Assembly: GCA_902536485.1 (NCBI GenBank) | Contig: CACAXP010000006.1 | Location: 1 to 50,622 of the forward strand | Reading direction: 5' to 3' | Source: an uncultured Alphaproteobacteria bacterium | GTDB taxonomy: Bacteria; Pseudomonadota; Alphaproteobacteria; Methylaequorales; Methylaequoraceae | DNA length: 50,622 nucleotides | Shown here: one piece after another, positions 48,096 through 50,622 of the stretch | Position numbering within the stretch: the first letter of the stretch is position 1 | Layout of the letters: every line of letters starts with the position of its first letter | The notes under the pieces: generated by a model | Database searches by the model: none | Seen by the model: the letters and a program-made list of their open reading frames with translations, nothing else | Told to the model about the DNA's origin: nothing | Made by a program: the position numbers and the translations under genes

Positions 48096-49460
48096 TTAGA
48101 TCCAGTTAGTTTTTATTTTTTTTAGTGTTGACTCTTTACCAATAACTTTCATTATTTTGGTTAAAGATGGTCCATTCATAGTTCCCAATAACACTAATCT
48201 TAATGGTTGACCTAAGTCTTTAAATTTTAAATTCATATTTTTTATAATATCCTTTATAGCATTTTCTAATATATAATCATCCCAAGACTCTATAAAAGAT
48301 AATTTATCAAGTAGACTATTTTTTAAATTAACAGAATCATTTAAGATTTTTTTTTCAACTTTTGAGTAAGAAAAAACTTCTTTATTTATTAAATTAATAT
48401 AATCTACAAGTTCGTTCAATGTATTTGATCTTTCTTTGAAAATATTTATTAAATCTTTAACCTTAGAAATAGTTTCCTCTGAATTTTTAATTTTTAAAAA
48501 AGCTTGGTTTTTTTTAATTTCATCAAGAATTAAATCATCATTTTTATTTTTAATATAAAAATTATTCAGAAAAAGGATCTTTTTTTCATCCAGTTTAGAT
48601 GGAGATTTTCCTATTTTATCTATTTTAAAATTCTTTATAGCATCATCTAATGAAATAATTTCTTTATCTTCATAGGACCAACCCAATCTTAAAAGGTAAT
48701 TTATCATAGTTTCTGGTAAGAAACCCTCATTTTTGTAATCTTCAATTGATAAAGCGTTATGTCTTTTGGAAAGTTTCTCATTATTTTCATTGTGTATTAA
48801 TGGCATATGCGAAAATGTTGGATAATAGTTCAAGTAATTAAAAATTATCATCTGTCTAAAAGAGTTGGTCAAATGATCATCACCACGAATAATATCAGTA
48901 ATTGACATCAAAAAATCATCAACAGCTGAAGATAGAAGAAATGTGGGGGAACCATCTGATCTCATTATTACAAAATCATCAAGCTCCTTATTTTCAACTG
49001 TAACTGTTCCTTGAATCTTGTCATTTATAGTAGTTTGTCCGTTTAATGGTGATTTAATCCTAACACAAAATTGAGTATTTTTGGGATGATCAAATTTATT
49101 CCTCCATTTACTCTCTAACTTTTTATTATTTTTTTTTAATTCGAGGATCTCTTCGTCAGTATGAAAACATTTATAAGCAAAATTATTATTAATTAATTGA
49201 TTGATAATTTTCTGGTGTTCTTCAATTTTTTTACTCTGGTAGATAATTTCATCATCATGGTTAAGGCCCAGCCATTCAAGCCCATTCAAGATTGAATCTA
49301 TAGATTCTTTTTTATTTCTTGTATGATCAGTGTCCTCGATTCTTATCCTAAATTTTCCTCCGGTAGATTTAGCATGAAGAAAATTGAATAGAGCTGTTCT
49401 CATTCCACCAAGATGAAGAAGGCCTGTTGGCGATGGAGCAAATCTTGTTATTGTTTCCAT
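48096..49460 (-). CDS. gltX: glutamyl-tRNA synthetase
   Basis: Charges tRNA-Glu, and possibly tRNA-Gln if non-discriminating. The 454 residues are a class I synthetase with the HIGH-type motif in [27 protein letters not shown], the KMSKS-type KLSKRH, and a helical anticodon-binding C-terminal half. Alphaproteobacteria often carry two gltX copies; which one this is cannot be told from the window. It starts 3 nt after lexA and 2 nt before gltA, so moeA-lexA-gltX-gltA may form one operon. The comEC gene often seen between gltX and lexA in the class is absent. Confidence 0.96.
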   Translation of the reverse strand: METITRFAPSPTGLLHLGGMRTALFNFLHAKSTGGKFRIRIEDTDHTRNKKESIDSILNGLEWLGLNHDDEIIYQSKKIEEHQKIINQLINNNFAYKCFHTDEEILELKKNNKKLESKWRNKFDHPKNTQFCVRIKSPLNGQTTINDKIQGTVTVENKELDDFVIMRSDGSPTFLLSSAVDDFLMSITDIIRGDDHLTNSFRQMIIFNYLNYYPTFSHMPLIHNENNEKLSKRHNALSIEDYKNEGFLPETMINYLLRLGWSYEDKEIISLDDAIKNFKIDKIGKSPSKLDEKKILFLNNFYIKNKNDDLILDEIKKNQAFLKIKNSEETISKVKDLINIFKERSNTLNELVDYINLINKEVFSYSKVEKKILNDSVNLKNSLLDKLSFIESWDDYILENAIKDIIKNMNLKFKDLGQPLRLVLLGTMNGPSLTKIMKVIGKESTLKKIKTNWI

Positions 49461-49463
49461 TTT

Positions 49464-50066
49464 TTAGAATTTTCTAATCAATCCTACCAACTTACCTTGT
49501 ATTTTCACTCTATCTTCCCCAAAAAGTCTGATCTTATAATTTTTATTAGCAGGTTCAAGAGCTATAGAATTTTTGAAAGATCTAAATCTCTTAAGAGTTA
49601 CTTCATTTTGGTCTATCAAAGCTACTACTATATCACCAGAATTAGCAGCTTCTGTTTTTCTTATAATTACTATGTCACCATCAAAGATTCCAGCATCGAC
49701 CATTGAGTCTCCAGTAACTTCAAGGGTAAAATGTTCGTCTTTATTGTTAATTAGATAATTAGGTACCGAAATCTGTTCAAAGCTTCCTGTTATTGCTTCA
49801 ATTGGGTTTCCAGCGGCAATCCTTCCAAGAAATGGAAGGCTTTTCTCATTTTTATTTACACTTGAATTTATACTTAGTGCCCTTGCTTTATGAGGAAGCC
49901 TATTAACAAAACCCTTTTCTTCTAAACTTGATAAAAGTTTGTGAATCCCTGATTTTGATTTAATTTTTAAAAAATCTCTCATTTCATCAAAAGTAGGGTA
50001 AACATGATTTTTATTATAATAATCGACTAAGAAATCTAACAATATTTTTTGTTTAAAAGTTAACAT
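49464..50066 (-). CDS. lexA: LexA repressor
   Basis: The SOS-response repressor, inactivated by RecA-stimulated self-cleavage. The 200 residues contain an N-terminal winged helix-turn-helix (about 1-65, with PTFDEMRDFLKIKSKSGIHK), the cleavage site Ala85-Gly86 in RIAAGNP, catalytic Ser121 (TGDSMVDAG) and Lys159 (VTLKRF). The length is somewhat below the usual alphaproteobacterial 230-240. An alphaproteobacterial-type LexA box lies 8 nt upstream, so it is very likely autoregulated. No Shine-Dalgarno precedes the ATG. Confidence 0.97.
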   Translation of the reverse strand: MLTFKQKILLDFLVDYYNKNHVYPTFDEMRDFLKIKSKSGIHKLLSSLEEKGFVNRLPHKARALSINSSVNKNEKSLPFLGRIAAGNPIEAITGSFEQISVPNYLINNKDEHFTLEVTGDSMVDAGIFDGDIVIIRKTEAANSGDIVVALIDQNEVTLKRFRSFKNSIALEPANKNYKIRLFGEDRVKIQGKLVGLIRKF

Positions 50067-50073
50067 TATAAAT

Positions 50074-50088
50074 GTTCTACATAAGTTC
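50074..50088 (-). promoter_or_regulatory. LexA (SOS) box GTTC-N7-GTTC
   Basis: The exact alphaproteobacterial SOS consensus GTTC-N7-GTTC occurs on the + strand (50074-50077 and 50085-50088, seven bases between), equal to GAAC-N7-GAAC on the lexA strand. It lies between moeA and lexA, ending 8 nt from the lexA ATG, and overlaps the predicted -10. Binding would block the promoter and so repress lexA and probably gltX-gltA. Confidence 0.85.
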
Positions 50089-50102
50089 TACCAATTAGTC
50101 AA
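50074..50102 (-). promoter_or_regulatory. lexA promoter
   Basis: On the - strand, TTGACT (50102-50097) and TAGAAC (50079-50074) are separated by 17 nt. The -35 matches at 5 of 6; the -10 at 4 of 6. It begins 2 nt after the moeA stop. Transcription would start around 50068-50066, at or next to the lexA ATG, so the transcript may be leaderless, in line with the missing Shine-Dalgarno. Confidence 0.6.
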
Positions 50103-50103
50103 G

Positions 50104-50622
50104 TTATATATGATTGTTGAACATATTTTCATATAAAAGTACATTGCATTCTGTCCCTTTTATTAAATTCTTTTCGTAGGGTTTTCTTATAAGTATACCA
50201 TTTGATTCACTTAAAATTTTCATTTGTGCACTATCTTGTTTTGAAAAAACATTAAAAAAATTAGGCTTATTTTTTATTTTTTTTATTCTTAAGAATAATG
50301 TTAAATGCTTATTTGTTTTTAAATTATTATTTAAAATGAGTTTTGTCTTTGTAATTTTAAGATAGTCGCTACCATAAAAACAATTAATAAATTTAGAAAA
50401 AAAAAAAACCAATGATGTGAAACATGAAACAGGATTACCTGGCAAACCCAAAAAATATCTATTTTTTGAAAATTTTCCAAATGTTGTCGGTTTTCCTGGT
50501 TTAATCGAGACTCTATCGAACAAAATTTTCATTTTCAGATTACATAGGACTTTTTTTACTAAATCATATTTTCCTCGTGAAATACCTCCTGATGTAATGA
50601 GAATATCAAAATCTCTAAGTTT
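50104..50622 (-). CDS. moeA: molybdopterin molybdenumtransferase MoeA (5'-truncated by the window edge)
   Basis: Inserts molybdate into adenylated molybdopterin. The frame is open from the right edge (50622) to the TAA at 50106-50104, giving the last 172 residues. Visible: ILITSGGISRGKYDLVK (the family's GGVSVGxxD region), SIKPGKPTTFGK, FLGLPGNPVSCFTSLVFF, and the C-terminal domain IV ending KGTECNVLLYE. The Met at 50532 is internal: the conserved SGG motif lies upstream of it. The motif is unusual in having Arg and Lys where Val and Asp/Glu are common, but the Asp is kept. It is upstream of lexA on the same strand. Confidence 0.92.
   Translation of the reverse strand, partial: KLRDFDILITSGGISRGKYDLVKKVLCNLKMKILFDRVSIKPGKPTTFGKFSKNRYFLGLPGNPVSCFTSLVFFFSKFINCFYGSDYLKITKTKLILNNNLKTNKHLTLFLRIKKIKNKPNFFNVFSKQDSAQMKILSESNGILIRKPYEKNLIKGTECNVLLYENMFNNHI

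Noticed and set aside
1..50622. Mobile elements, prophage, CRISPR arrays, toxin-antitoxin or defence genes
   Set aside because: I looked for transposase/integrase motifs, spaced repeats and unknown gene clusters; every gene but the exported protein and the DUF1467 protein belongs to an identifiable housekeeping family in conserved order.

Overview
This is an AT-rich stretch (G+C low, roughly 30 % by eye; not computed) of an alphaproteobacterial chromosome. The taxon is inferred from gene order and content: tig-clpP-clpX-lon-hup followed by tRNA-Val/tRNA-Asp and a 14-gene nuo operon, separate nuoC and nuoD, a DUF1467 gene, a short ProRS, RNase J, LpxI instead of LpxH, a dnaE...rpsB-tsf-pyrH-frr-uppS-cdsA-dxr-rseP-bamA-skp-lpxD-fabZ-lpxA-lpxI-lpxB run, and a GTTC-N7-GTTC LexA box. 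Very tight packing (many 1-4 nt overlaps, few gaps over 60 nt) suggests a streamlined, probably free-living aquatic lineage. Keeping lexA, moeA and a full lipid A pathway argues against an advanced endosymbiont. I cannot name the genus.

Layout. (1) 1-6645, + strand: 3' end of the NAD(P)HX dehydratase gene, tRNA-Leu(UAG), then protein quality control: trigger factor, ClpP, ClpX, Lon, and HU with its own consensus-like promoter. (2) 6660-7319, - strand: a lone family-5 (UdgB-like) Fe-S uracil-DNA glycosylase. (3) 7427-8812, +: tRNA-Val(UAC), tRNA-Asp(GUC), an unrecognised exported protein, and a 26-bp direct repeat before nuoA. (4) 8813-22578, +: complete respiratory complex I operon nuoA-N. 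(5) 22578-32924, +: biotin ligase, type III pantothenate kinase, RNase J, methylmalonyl-CoA epimerase, DUF1467 protein, ProRS, a LolC/E-type permease with LolD, and DNA polymerase III alpha. (6) 33017-46755, +: rpsB-tsf translation genes behind a candidate pseudoknotted leader, pyrH, frr, then isoprenoid/phospholipid genes (uppS, cdsA, dxr), envelope proteolysis and outer-membrane assembly (rseP, bamA, skp) and lipid A synthesis (lpxD, fabZ, lpxA, lpxI, lpxB). (7) 46756-50622, - strand, read right to left: partial moeA, lexA, gltX, gltA.

The genes are almost all core housekeeping. I see no phage, transposon, CRISPR, toxin-antitoxin or defence genes and no recognisable undescribed multi-gene system. 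The most interesting signals are regulatory: an H-type pseudoknot that would hide the rpsB ribosome binding site, a LexA box lying on the -10 of a predicted near-leaderless lexA promoter that feeds gltX and gltA, a duplicated 26-bp element abutting nuoA, and a 17-bp-spaced hup promoter with an inverted repeat in its spacer. The one protein I cannot assign is the 376-residue exported protein between tRNA-Asp and nuoA.
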